Source: Cryptomeria japonica (lineage: Eukaryota > Streptophyta > Pinopsida > Cupressales > Cupressaceae). Taken from it: a stretch of DNA of 64,000 nt. Shown here one piece after another: positions 1 to 11,267 of this stretch. Below the pieces are notes generated by a model that made no database searches, was not told the DNA's origin, and saw only the letters and a program-made list of their open reading frames with translations. Position numbers and translations under genes: made by a program. Every line of letters begins with the position of its first letter. Positions within the stretch are counted from its first letter, which is position 1. The stretch is from contig NC_081414.1 of the NCBI RefSeq assembly GCF_030272615.1, positions 914,261,648 through 914,325,647 of the forward strand, given 5' to 3'.

Positions 1-295
1 GTTAGATGAATGGATATCTGTGAGGAAGAGAAAGGAACCCTCTCCTTCTATTTCCAACTAGCAACATCCCTCTCGGAATACATCCCCACCCTATTCCCCT
101 CCTAGTATAACATCTCTTTCACCTACTCCTAATTCTTGTCAAAGACCAAGATCCCCTTCACCAAGGTGTCAAAGATCAAATTCTCCTTCATGAAAGATAG
201 ATGAATGTGTGAATCAAGTTCATGCTACTTCTCTTTCAAATAGCATTTATGTTTTGTCACAAGATGATAATACTATTTTACCTAGTTCATTATGA
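1..295 (+). pseudogene. LINE A ORF1 C-terminal tail
   Basis: The reading frame from position 2 gives the end of ORF1: a basic stretch (VRKRKEPSPS) followed by a Ser/Pro/Arg-rich tail and a stop at 293-295. The same tail occurs at 37740-38049 and 45725-46017. There it follows a DUF4283-like RNA-binding region, which is how this fragment can be assigned to ORF1. It contains internal stops (for example at 59-61). The stop overlaps the ATG of ORF2. Confidence 0.7.
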
Positions 296-3022
296 ATTGC
301 AAAATATTATCATGGAATGTGAGAGGGTTATCTCTCCTTAAGGAAATGATTTAGAGTTAAGGTGACTGTAAATAAATGGAAGCCAAAAATTTGATTCCTT
401 CAATGAATTAAACTAGGAAATGGCTACCTCAACCTTTCTCTTTTCAATGTATGGAAGGAAGCTACTTTCTATCATAATTTGCATAGAGATGGGAGTGGTG
501 GGGTTATTATTGGTTTAGCTCTTTGGATTTCCAAATTTGTCAATGTTAAGGGAGAGCATCCCTCACACAATTATGTTTGTACTCTCTCTTTTATCACTGG
601 GTAGCCTATTGGTTTTTTTTTCTATTTATGCCCCTAATTACTCTAAAATAGATTTTCTCTTTACGATTGGATGGCGAAAAACATTTCTAATGCCAATTGG
701 GTGTTGGGAGGGAATTTTAATAATGGTGGAGTGGCATGAGGATCCTAGTTGGTACAATTATTTCAAAACTTTATAATGAAGAAATTGAAAGGATTTTTTT
801 GTCACAATTTAATTGATGTGGTTGATCCCATTTCCATTAAATTGTCAACTAATTTGAACAATTAGTATACTTGTTCTAATTCCAAACTTGGGATTGAGAG
901 AAAGATGAGAAAATTGGATAAATTTGATTTATTCCATAATCTCCAATTGGTAAACCATTCTTAAGGGGCTTCTATTATAATAGATTATTCTACCACTCTT
1001 TTTGAGAATTTTCCTAATATCTGCTCCATTTCCATTCATCAAAATTTAGATTCTCTATCATAACTCCACTTTAAGGTTAATAATTCCCATTTAAAGAATG
1101 TTGATTGTGTTGTTGTTGTAATAGGAATCTGGAATGTTATTCCTAAACCTTAAGAAGGGCAGTCTTGGATTGAGTGGTGGCGTCTTTCTTTGAATTAGTG
1201 TGTTAATTTTCTTCAATCATTTGGCCAGATAATGGAGTGGATATGGAAGCGTAAAGACAAATATCATTAGGTAAAAATTGAACATGCAACTAAGAAAATA
1301 AATTTTGATCCTTATCATGAGAAAATCCAAGCAACTATTTTTGTCCTTGAGACTTAGCTAAGAAAGTTGGATAATTACAAAGGTCAAGGTGCTAAAATAG
1401 GTGTGAGACTCCACTAAATCAAAGAAGGAAATAAAGGTTCTAAATTCTTCCTCAAAATATCTTAATTATAAACACAAAAAGTAGTGAATTGGTATCGTAT
1501 TAGATGAGCATGGAACCCACATAGAGCCTATTAAAATATCTACATGACATTTCAAAAATTTGATGAAAAATTATTTAAAAATGACAAAAACTAGATAGAT
1601 GTACAACAAAATTTGGAAGAGATTGTTGGAGAACATATTCCTAATAAAATTGATCCCAGATATATTATGTATCTATATCATATCATTTCTATAGAGAACA
1701 TTGAAGATGCACTTTTTCTATGAAGCCTAATAGAAGTCTAAGTATTGATGGCCTCTGTGTTGACTTTTACCAAACTATATGGAATCTTATCAAGGAGGAT
1801 TTTTATATGCTATATTTTGAGGCCTTTCATAGTGGATCTTTAGGCCCAAACATCAATAAAGGTTTAATCAAGCTGATTCCTAAAAGAGAGAATGAGGAAA
1901 CCATTGTTGGATGAATATCAATCACCTTATTAGATACATTTTATAAAATTATTGCGAAAACTCTAGCTATCATGATTAAACCTATGGTCCAGGGTATTGT
2001 CAGATCTGACAAAACTAGATTTATTAAAGGAATATTTATCTTAGACAAATTGATGTTATCTTGGGAGACTCTTGAATGGAATCAACAAATAGGCCAAAAT
2101 GATTTTCTATAGACTTCGATAAAGCCTACGACTTAAGTAATTGAGATTTTATTCTTAATATGCTACATTGGTTGCGATTTGGGCCTAAATTAAATAAGCA
2201 TGTTCACGTGTTTCAATATGCCAATGCAAAATTGGTAATCAATAACACTTTGAAAACACCATTTGAAATACAACAATCCATAGGGCAAGGTTTCTTATTA
2301 TATCCCTTCTTATATGTTCTTATAGCTAATAACTTGGGCTACCTCCTTCAAGTTGCCAATAAAATGAAACTTACTAAAGGGATTTCTATTTTGCAAAATA
2401 ATGTGGTTAAATTGATTACCATTTTGGTGATGATAGTATGTTGTTTTTGAAAAAAATTGAAGAATAAATATAGAATACTTTGGGCATCCTTGATTTATAT
2501 TATACCATTTTGGGATCTGAGTTAGCTCACAACAAGATTGAATTTATGATGTCTCTACCTAGAGTTAGTCGTAGGTGGGTTCTTGAGGAGTGGAAGAAAA
2601 TTGAACATGGAAATATTACTAGATATCTTGGTATTCCCTTTGGTGTCGGGGTTTCAATTTATGATGTGTGGGACTAGTTCCTAAACAAACTCGTAATCAA
2701 GCTATTTAATTGGACCCAAAAATTCTTATCTTTGGCTACGAGAATTCAAGTTTCTAATAAGTTTTTTATTGCATCACATGTTTACTATTTGTCTTGCTGG
2801 ATACCATCTAACAGAAAATATGATGACCTATTTACAAATTGATCAAAAAAATTATTTGGGCCAAATGGGATGGTAATTTTGTATTTATCATTACTCCTTT
2901 GGTATATTGCATTCAGCTGGAACATAAGGGTGCTTTGGGAATCATTGATTCTAAAAAATAATGAATGTTACTTGCTGCAAAGTGGATTATCAAAGCTGCT
3001 CAAGCAAAGGAGCCATAAAAAA

Positions 3023-3191
3023 TGTTGGCGTATCACATTAGTTAGTCGGTTTAGTTTTAGGTTAAACTAACAAGAACTACTTATTTTGTTTTTGTGATGT
3101 AGTTATGCAATTTTTCTAGTTCTGTATTGCATGTTTAAAGGCATCATGTTTGAATGAATAGCAATCAAGTTTTCACCTTTATTCACTTTCA
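3023..3191 (+). repeat. 5' LTR of the small LTR element
   Basis: A 169-bp terminal repeat, TG...CA. It contains a TTTAAAGGCATCATG block that serves as a possible TATA-like core. It aligns with 4578-4749 along its whole length with scattered differences. Confidence 0.85.
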
Positions 3192-4577
3192 TATGGTATC
3201 AGAGCATTAAAAATTTTGTGCCTACAATGTCTGTTGATGTTGAAACAAATGTTAAGGAGTGACTTGAAGAGATCTGTGAGAAATGATTAAATCCTTGATA
3301 TCCATGGAGATGGATCAACCTTAAATTTTTCTAGTATGAAGCAATGATTGGAAAAGAGATTCATGAAAAAATGAGACTCTTTGATCCTTTTGTGGAGGAA
3401 TTTGCTACATGTATTAATTATATGTAGTGAATAAATCATAAATTAATTATTGATAAATGCCTTATTTTTTAAAGTAGTTACAATTATTAGTGTTAATAAT
3501 ATTTGTGTGAATCATTTGCATAAGACACATGTAAATTAGGAGATACATGATTTATAGAGGCATGTATGAGTTTCTTTTACACAAGAATATTATAAGGAGT
3601 TATAATATTTTTCATGACTATAAACATTTCAATTTGGTTAAATATTTTTTTAGAAATAAGGATGTAGTTAGTTTATAGGTTATGAGATTTATTTTTCTTT
3701 GGTGTTATAAGGATTTTATTGTGAGAGTATATTATTAAATTATCTAAATTTTATTCTCACTTTATTTGTTTTAATCATGGACACACATATCTCAAATATT
3801 GGTTTTATTTTGGGGTCATTTGTGCTGTGTAGTAGGGGTTTCAAATCTCCAAAGACTCATATATGCTATATTTGGTGTATTAAGTGCAAAAAATCAAATA
3901 AGAGGTTGGAGGCAATAGAGACAGGTGGATTTGTATCATCCCAAGATAGCTTGTTGCTTAGGGGTGATTCATTTTCATGAGAAGCAACCTTTCACGTGTG
4001 TATCCATAAAGAAAAGAGGGGGCTTAGAATAATGTTTGTCCCTTCAAGGAGAAATGGGGGGCAGGTTTTCATGTGATTGCACCTATATTCATACTTGGTT
4101 TGTGATTTGTTGAGCACTTGAGGAGACATGAAACACACTTGGAGGAGATGTAGACTTTTTAAAGAAAGGTGTCTCATGTACAGACGTTTTGTTGGTGATT
4201 TGTGTAGTAGAGGAGGGATTGTTTCCACAACACTTTTGGAGGTGTTAGACACTCTTTGAATGAGATTTGGACTTTTGGAGGAACGTTGTCTCATGTGTAG
4301 CACTAGACGATGCATTAGACACACTCAAAAGAGATGTGGAATTTCAAAGGAAATGTGTCTCATTGTGCATAGAGCGTGTGAACCTTTTATGTTCTCTAAT
4401 GTTGTGCAAATGGTTGTTGGTGCTCAATGAGGAGATCCACTAATGCAATCAATTGAGTGTTTCCTAGGTGATCAAGGAGGATTGGTGAAGATGCTTCATC
4501 AAAGTGTCCAGAAGGGTTGGGTTCAAAACCCTTCCAACGTTCCACTTTTGTTAAAATTAATGTAATAAGGGGGAGAA

Positions 4578-4749
4578 TGTTGGTGTGTTACATTAGTTAG
4601 AAGGTTTATTTTTTAAGGTTAAACCAATAAAAAACTACTTAGTTGGTTTTTGTGATCTAGTTAAGTAACAGTTTTAGTTTTGTATTTCTTATTTAAAGGC
4701 ATCATGCATGAATCAATAACAAGAAAGTTTTCACAATTATGCACTTTCA
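4578..4749 (+). repeat. 3' LTR of the small LTR element
   Basis: A 172-bp terminal repeat directly after the polypurine tract. It ends gcactttca, after which the LINE sequence resumes. Confidence 0.85.
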
Positions 4750-6075
4750 AAAAATACTAGTCTATAACCAAATTTCTTAAGTTGTTGCTATTAAGAAATG
4801 GTAGGCTATCAAATGGTTTGATAAAATTATCATTGCTCCTTTTTTTAAAATCAAGGCCTCCTTTCCCTTACAATGCATTTGGAAGGCTTATCAACAAGCT
4901 TGTCAATTTATTCAATGGAAATGTTCTTCCCTTCAACATGGTTTTAGCTATGTCTCATCATCAATCTGGCAGAGCAAGCTTACCAATTACCATAATTAAC
5001 TACTGGCGATTTGTTTTCCTAAGCAAAATTATCATCTATATAAGAAATGTGTTGGGTAATTTGAAAATATTTGGTACTTCAATATTGTTGAACGAGTTTC
5101 ATGGATAAATATTAAAGACTAGTTTAGGTTGAACATGAAGTATAGAGAATTTCTTATATTTGTGCTATGACTAGTTCCACTTGAGTTGTCCTTTAAAATT
5201 TCTACTTTTATAGATTGCAAATTTTTTAAAGACTGGAAATGGCTTTCTACTTTACATTTCTATCATTTCCCAATGAAGAAAATCTATCTACATTCACTAC
5301 CTTCCTCAAGGATTATTCCTTACAAATGCATATTTAGTGCTAGAAAGTGCATCAAAATGAGTGCACAAATATGACAATCCAAAGCTGATTTTGAGACTCA
5401 ATTGTTGGCTTAGAAAATTATACATCATAAGCTACATGTTGGCAATAGATTAAGATGCATTAAAGTTCAACCAAAAATATTGCCCTGTTGTTTATGTATT
5501 GAAAATATGAGGCACAAATTTTAGGATTGTCCATTAGTGAAAAAACAATGGAATGTTGTCTTCAAAAAAAAATGTGCCACCTTTCATAACAAGCTGAACT
5601 TCAAAGAAACTCTCCTTGGATTTATTTTTCATAATAATGTCAATGATGATTATTTCAGACAATTTATTTTAAGACATATTTGAAAATTCATGTGCTCTAC
5701 TATGTTCTCAAGAAAATATTGTCAATAAATTGATATTTCAATGCAATCTAAACATTTTCAGGTGGCTTTCTTGTTTGCATAGATCCCATAGGTTGCCAAG
5801 CGAAATGTATTGTGAATGACTCGGCTTTGTCAAATTCAAGATCAAAGTGAAGAACTTTAAAACAACTACGAAATGGAAATTTGGTAAAATTTTCAAGTTA
5901 TGTAATGGCTTCTATTAGCTAGTGTAATTTGAAGCCTTTCTCTCTTTATTGCTTGCTATTATTGTTGCACCTTGTTGGCTTGCTATATTAAATTTGTATT
6001 GTGAAGTATTTTGGTTCATCTACTTCTTGTAGCTACTATTATTTGTAATCCCACTTTGATTCAATATAAAAAAAT

Positions 6076-6425
6076 AAAAAATTAAAATTAAATTGTCTAA
6101 ATTCTAGGCAAAAATTTATTAACATTAATTGTTTTAAACTTTCTTTAATTTTTCTTTATTTTTTTTTAAATTACGAGTGGAACATTTGATAAGCTTTGGA
6201 TCCCATGAATTCATAGTTAAGTTTTTTAATATTTATACGATAATAAAATCAAAATCAAAATTAAAATTAAAACTAAAATTACTTTGGAAATCTCAATCAA
6301 AGAGATCAATCTATAAACAATAAAGTAATACAAAAGATCAACATAACCTTGAATTCCAATTGCAACAATATTATGCTAGAATTACGTTAGCATTGAATAT
6401 CATGGTAATGATTTTAGTTTTGAAA
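6076..6425. other. AT-rich spacer downstream of LINE A
   Basis: AT-rich sequence with A-rich and T-rich runs (for example 6150-6175 and 6238-6285). I see no coding potential or recognisable element. Confidence 0.6.
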
Positions 6426-6466
6426 CAATGAAACTTTAAACTAATCTACTTGAGAACAAAAAATAT
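6426..6466 (+). repeat. Left copy of a 41-bp direct repeat bracketing the telomere-like block
   Basis: It matches 11227-11267 with two mismatches by eye (shared core tctacttgagaacaaaaaat). The two copies enclose the inverted-repeat element, the telomere-like arrays and the GC-rich insert. Confidence 0.75.
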
Positions 6467-6474
6467 TTCAAAAA

Positions 6475-6600
6475 TGATACTAGCTTATATATATTTAATA
6501 ATATATATAGACAAGCCTAGAGATGTCCTTTTAGAGGCCTATTTTTCTATTGATTTAACTTATTTTATATATATTATTAAATATATATAAGCTAGTATCA
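6475..6600. mobile_element. 126-bp foldback (MITE-like) element
   Basis: Perfect 35-bp inverted repeats at 6475-6509 and 6566-6600 (outer ends tgatactagctt and aagctagtatca) surround a 56-bp centre. The arms are mostly AT. The size and structure fit a small foldback or MITE, but I could not find a convincing target-site duplication, so the superfamily is unassigned. Confidence 0.6.
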
Positions 6601-6659
6601 GTCATAGCATGAATTGGAAGACATGACATGGCCTAATTCAATAACGAATAGAATTCAAT

Positions 6660-7500
6660 TTGGCTTTCTATTAGGCTTAGGGTTTGATTTGGTTTAGAGT
6701 TACAGTCAAGATTAGGTTAATTGTAAGAGTTAGTGTATGATTAAATTTAGGGATAGGGTTTGATTCTGTTTAGTTTATTTTTGTGTGAGTTAATTTTATT
6801 TAGGCGCTTGTCACAAAGTAATTTTGCTTAATTTTTGTTTGTTAAATTTAATTAGGTTTATTGTAAGAGTTAGTAAATGAATTCATTTAGGGTCAGGGTT
6901 TATTTTGGTGTAGTTAGGGTTAGGATTCAATTGTTGGGTTCAATTTAGTTTAGTGTTAAGGATAGTGAATGTTTCAATTTAGGCTTGGGGTTTGATTTGG
7001 TATAGTCAAGGTTAGGGTTCAATTTAGTTTAGTGTTTAATTTTGTTTCAACTTAGGGTTCATCATGGTGTTAATGTTACTTTTTCATTTGGTTTAGTAAT
7101 AGGACTTGATATATTTAGTGTTAGATCTAGGGTTTGATCTGGTCTTTTGTTTAATTAGGTTTAGGTTTTGACTTAAATTTTGTTTTATGTTTATGGTATA
7201 ATTTGGTTTAGGTTTAGGGTTCAATTAATTAAAGAATTTAATTAGCTTAATTTAGTTATGGATTCGATTTGTAGCTTAGTGTTTAATTTTGTTTGAAGTT
7301 AGGGTTCTATATGGTGCTAATGTTACTTTTTCTTAATGAGTTTAATTAGTTTAGTGTCGGATTTGATTTGTATTTTAGTTTATCATTTAGAGTTGTGTTT
7401 AGGTTATGATTCAATTTTGTGTTAATGTTTCTCTTTTATGGTTTGTTTGATTTAATTTAGGGTTAGGGTTTGATTTGGTTTTGTTTAATTTTGTTTTAAG
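6660..7500 (+). repeat. Degenerate interstitial telomere-like repeat, block 1
   Basis: Dense, irregular repeats of ttagggtt, gggtttga and tttagtttagtg units, all with the G-rich strand on plus. This is the pattern of decayed plant telomere-type (TTTAGGG) sequence mixed with longer higher-order variants. It is not a true telomere, because units are imperfect and the block is internal. No coding potential. Confidence 0.7.
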
Positions 7501-7653
7501 TTAATTTTTTAGACACCTTTGATGATTTGATTTTTCTTAGTTACGTATATATAATAAAGGGAAATTGAAATGTAGGCATTATTAAATTATAATCCTAATT
7601 TTAACAAATCTTCAGTGTTATTAAATTATAATCATAATTGTAACATTATATCA

Positions 7654-9236
7654 TGTGGGTAAAGATGTCTCTATTCCCCCGTTTCTCTGGTTCCTGGGGT
7701 TTGGGCTGCACCGCTTTTGGATTCCTGTCGCTCTTTGTGTGCCTGCGGTGCTGTGGGATGGGTGGTACGTAGTATGTCGGTGCCTTGGGTGGAGCTCCTT
7801 CCTGTGGATATTTCCCGTTTTGTGTTTGGGTGCTTCGCTTTTTGGCGCGTGGTTTTCTATGTGTGGCGTGTTGCAGATCTTTTTCCTCACAGGTCTCTTG
7901 GGTGTGACGTCGTATGGTGGTGGTTTGCCTCTTTCTTGGGTCGGTGCCTCGTCTTCTTCCCTCTTCACCATTGCCTTTTGCAATTGGTGGGTTCTGTTTA
8001 TTTCTGGGTCGATGTGCTTGCATCTTGGGGCTTTTGTCCTTCCTATGGTTCACTTTTCCTGAGAGGTTGGGAAAGACGATGACGTTGTGGATGATGGAGA
8101 GATCTCCCACTTCTTAGTTTCTCATTCTGGGTCGTGGGATCTGCTTGATGTTCTTCATGGTTTGGCCCCTGTGGCATTAGTGCTGGAGTTGAGGGTGGAG
8201 GTGTCTGGTGCTGTGGAGGATGTGGTTTCTAGTGCGACTTCTGCTAGAGGTTTTGTTGGGGTTATCATTCCCGCATACGCTTTTGGGATTGTGGCCTTGT
8301 GCCCGCGTTGGCTTGGATGGATTGTTTGGGACCCCGGTGACTGCGGATATATTGACAGCATGGCCGTTGGCTAGAATTAAAGCTGCAGGGAACTTCTGTT
8401 TTGAGGTCTTCTTGTCTTTGTTTTTTTTCTCTATGGTGTTCCTTATTGGTGTGTTTGAATACGCAGGTCTATTTCTATCATTTGCAAGAGGTTCCTAGGT
8501 GTTTTATAGGATGACTTTTTTCATCTGTCCTCAGTCCTTTCTATTGAGGGGACCATTCCTCTGTTACGGGGAGTCAGTCCTTTCTATTGAGGGGACCATT
8601 CCTCTATTACGGGGAAGTGTTGGCTGAGCTTGTTGGGATGGTTCCAGTAAAGTTTCACTGTGCCTTGTCTTGGTCGCTGGATTTTGGCTTGTGGTCAGTA
8701 GATTGGGTCTCTCTATGGATGATTTCTTTCTTTTCAGCCCTTATGGAGGTGGGTCACTATCCTATAGTGGTGGATGGATGTTTTTTGTTAAAGGAGTGAT
8801 CATATACTATGGGATTGTTGGATGTTTCTTAGTGATTTTGGGAGCCATTTAAAAACCCAAATGGAAGGTTAGGGGAGCCTTTCAAAAACCCCTTGTTTTT
8901 AGTTAAGAGTCGGGCTAGCCTTTTTCTGCATAATTTTTCTATATATGAGTGGGGAACCTGGAAAGTCCCTTATGTTTGGATGATGGAATCTATCGACTTC
9001 ATCCAAAGGCATAGGCTATGCTGCCAATAGGTTTTGTAATGATTTTCTCTTAGTTTAGCTCGCTTATTTCTGCTTATGGTTGTGCTGGCTTTTGGTTGGC
9101 ATTAACCAAATTTTTTGAAGTGGTTTGTTGATCTTATTTGCCTATCTGTTTTCGCAGAAGTTTCATTGTAGGTTCCAGATCCTAGTAAAATTTGAGGGTT
9201 TCTAGTACCTTCAAAATTTTTCCCTTAATAAAAAAT
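7654..9236 (+). mobile_element. GC-rich retroposon-like insertion, unidentified
   Basis: A 1.58-kb block with clearly higher GC than its surroundings splits the telomere-like array. It ends in an A-rich tail (ccttaataaaaaat) and is flanked by attatatca (7645-7653) and attacatca (9237-9245), a near-perfect 9-bp target duplication. That architecture fits target-primed retroposition, either a 5'-truncated LINE or a processed sequence. Open frames occur in several frames at once at 7655-8500, as expected for TG-rich, stop-poor sequence. None of the translations matches a family I recognise. Confidence 0.45.
8531..8616 (+). repeat. Two tandem 43-bp units
   Basis: Units at 8531-8573 and 8574-8616 begin tcagtcctttctattgaggg and differ at about two bases. 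Each holds a small inverted pair (gagggg and cctct) that could form a stem. Confidence 0.8.
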
Positions 9237-9245
9237 ATTACATCA

Positions 9246-9539
9246 CAAAAATACAATTGTAGCTAGAATCAAAATTTAATTATGACCTATTTTTGTGCAC
9301 TAACTTGAGTTTATCCATAATGATAGTCAAATTTGAGTGATCAGTAAGGTCATTTGAAGTCAAAATTTAATTGAAGAATGTAAAACAAAAAGACTTTGTT
9401 CCTTCCTTCAATACTCAATTGCAAATAGAGGAAGCAATTTTCAATGGCACCATTATTAAGTCTTAATTAAGTCTTAATTGCATATAGATTTTATATACAA
9501 ATTTATATGTAATTAATTCTTAATTAAGTCTTAATTTAT
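9246..9539. other. AT-rich spacer inside the telomere-like block
   Basis: Low-GC sequence with short repeats of cttaattaagt near 9455-9535. No gene or element recognised. Confidence 0.5.
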
Positions 9540-11222
9540 AATTGGTTTTGTTTAAGTGTTTGGGTTAGGATTTGATAAAATTTAGGGTTGAATTTGATTT
9601 ACTACTTAATTAGGTTTATAGTTAGGGGTCATTTTACTATAGTCTTAGGGTTAGGGTTCAGTTTGGTTTAATGTTCAATTATAGTGTTACAATTCACTTT
9701 AGTTTTGGTTATGGTTCATTTTAGTTAGTGTTAGGGTTAGGGTTCAATTAGGTTTACGATCATGCTTCAATTTGCTTTAGCGTTAGGGTTAGGATTTAAT
9801 TTAGTTAAAGGTTATGGTTTAGTTCAATTATATTTATAATTTGGGTTTGATTAGAATTAGTGAACATAGGACTAGGGTTCAGTTTTAAGTGTCGGGCTTC
9901 AATTTGATTTAATATTTAGTTAGCGATAGGGTTAGGTTAGGGTTTAGTTTGGTTTATTATTCAATTAGGTTTCAGGTTACAATTCAATTTAGTTTCAAGT
10001 TTTCCTTCAATTGGGTATAGGGTTAGGGTTGAGTTAAGTATTGTATTACATTTAGAGTTATGGTTCAATTTGAATTGGTTTTTTATAAGTGTTAGAGTTC
10101 AATTTTGGTTAGGGTTTTATAAAGGTTATAGTTTAATTTAGGTTTTGATTTAGTGTGGGTTAGGGTTTGATTAAATTTAGGGTTGAATTTGATTTACTTC
10201 TTAATTAGGTTTATAGTTAGGCATCAATTTACTACAGGCTTGGGGTTAGGGTTTAATTTGGTTTAATGTCCAATTATAGTGTTACGATTCAATTTAGATT
10301 AGGTTTGGGGTATAATTTTCTTTAGTGTAGTTATTTTTTAATTGGTTTAGGATTTGAGTTTAATCTTGCTTATTGTGTAATTAAGATTAGGGTTTTGGTT
10401 CAATTTTATTTATTGTTCAATTAGGTTTAGCGTTAGGGTTCAATTTAATTTGGTGAACATATATGGTTTGTATTTAATTTGGTTTAATAGTTAATTAGTT
10501 TTAGGTTTAGGAATCAATTTGGTTTAATGTTCAATTAAATATAGGGTTATGGTTAGGGTTTAATTAAATATAAGGTCATGGTTACAGTTTAATTAGGGCT
10601 AGCATTTAATTAGTTTTAGGGCTAAGTAAGGGTTATATGTAGGGTTAATTTAGGGATAGGGTTAGGGTTAAAAAAGGTTAGAGTTATAATTCAATTAGCA
10701 TTATAGTTCAAGCATAGTTGAGGCTAATGTTAAGGTTAGTTCAGGATTGGGGTTAAATTAGAGGGAAATATTTGAGTTAGGGTTAGTTAATTAGAGTCAG
10801 GTTACAATTATAGTTAGGGTTGGGATGAAGAGTTCAATTAGGGTTAAGATTCAATTAGAATAGGGTTAGAGTTTAATTAGGATAAGGTTAAATTAGGGTT
10901 AGATTGAGGTTAGGGTTAAGGCTATATTAGGGTCAAGGGTAGCCTACAATTAGGGTTAGTATTCTGGGATAATACTTGAGATTACTTTTGGGATTTAATT
11001 GAAATTAGTGTTAAGGGAAGGGTTCAATTGGAATTAGGGTTAGTATTAAACTTCAATTAGGATTCAAGTAAGGTTAGAGTTAGTGTAAGAATTCAAATTG
11101 GTTTAGGGTTTAAGGATAAATCATGGTGTTATGTTTTGGGTTGCATAATAAATCTTGGATTTAATTAGAGGGAAGTCTATGAGTTAGGATTGAGGTTATA
11201 GGTGATTAGAGTTAGGCTTTTT
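9540..11222 (+). repeat. Degenerate interstitial telomere-like repeat, block 2
   Basis: A continuation of the G-rich-on-plus array: hundreds of bases made of ttagggtt, agggttcaattt and gtttagtgtt variants, densest near 10020-10060 and 10640-10950. It would join block 1 if the GC-rich insert were removed. Confidence 0.7.
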
Positions 11223-11226
11223 TAAT

Positions 11227-11267
11227 CAATGAAACTTTAAAGTAGTCTACTTGAGAACAAAAAATAT
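11227..11267 (+). repeat. Right copy of the 41-bp direct repeat
   Basis: Partner of 6426-6466. It sits at the outer edge of telomere-like block 2. Confidence 0.75.

Larger units (their letters stand above)
3023..4749 (+). mobile_element. Small non-autonomous LTR retrotransposon (TRIM/LARD-like) inside LINE A
   Basis: Complete LTR-element architecture without pol. LTRs are 3023-3191 and 4578-4749, both starting TGTTGG and ending CTTTCA. The primer binding site TGGTATCAGAGC at 3194-3205 is complementary to initiator Met-tRNA, and a polypurine tract (ataagggggagaa) at 4565-4577 abuts the 3' LTR. The A-run at 3018-3022 and 4750-4754 is a plausible 5-bp target duplication. The 1.39-kb interior has no long ORF; a weak gag-like start near 3228 is riddled with stops. 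A second copy sits at the identical LINE site (61325-62994). Confidence 0.85.
292..5760 (+). pseudogene. LINE A ORF2 (endonuclease - reverse transcriptase - zf-RVT), broken
   Basis: The ATG at 292 opens with the LINE ORF2 signature LSWNVRGL. An endonuclease-like stretch follows, with FSIYAPN near 620-645 and a GGNFNN-type strand near 705-725. The reverse transcriptase begins near 1720 (NRSLSIDGLCVDFYQ, then LIKLIPK), continues with IDFDKAYDL near 2110-2135, has an FGDD catalytic box at 2423-2434 where most relatives have FADD, and runs to RYLGIPFG near 2620-2645. After the inserted LTR element the frame resumes near 4780 and ends in a zf-RVT-like segment near 5477-5600 (CLCIENMRHKF, then KKQWNVV). 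A frameshift just before IDFDKAYD and stops throughout make it non-functional. The frameshift is shared with copy B. Confidence 0.8.
1..6075 (+). mobile_element. LINE A copy A, decayed non-LTR retrotransposon, 5' end outside window
   Basis: A non-LTR retrotransposon on the plus strand, entered at the tail of ORF1. In order it holds the ORF1 tail, an ORF2 with an endonuclease start, a reverse transcriptase region, an inserted small LTR element (3023-4749), a zinc-finger region of the zf-RVT type, and an A-rich 3' end near 6065-6075 after a run resembling a LINE tail. It has many stops and frameshifts, so it is dead. Copy B (45328-48126 plus 60806-64000) matches it closely through the whole length, including the LTR-element insertion. 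A third partial copy lies at 36721-38215. Confidence 0.85.

Noticed and set aside
3194..3205. tRNA gene fragment (also 12767, 27833 and 61497)
   Set aside because: Only the 12-base primer-binding complement is present, at the correct place after each LTR.
4782..5374. Independent genes at 4782-5108 and 5186-5374
   Set aside because: They are frames of LINE A ORF2 between RT and zf-RVT, matched at 63050-63640.
7646..8500. Several overlapping open frames of 95-154 aa on both strands
   Set aside because: They arise from a GC-rich, stop-poor segment, overlap in multiple frames, and none shows a known motif or codon structure.
6660..11222. True chromosome end
   Set aside because: Units are highly degenerate, interrupted by insertions, and unique sequence continues on both sides.
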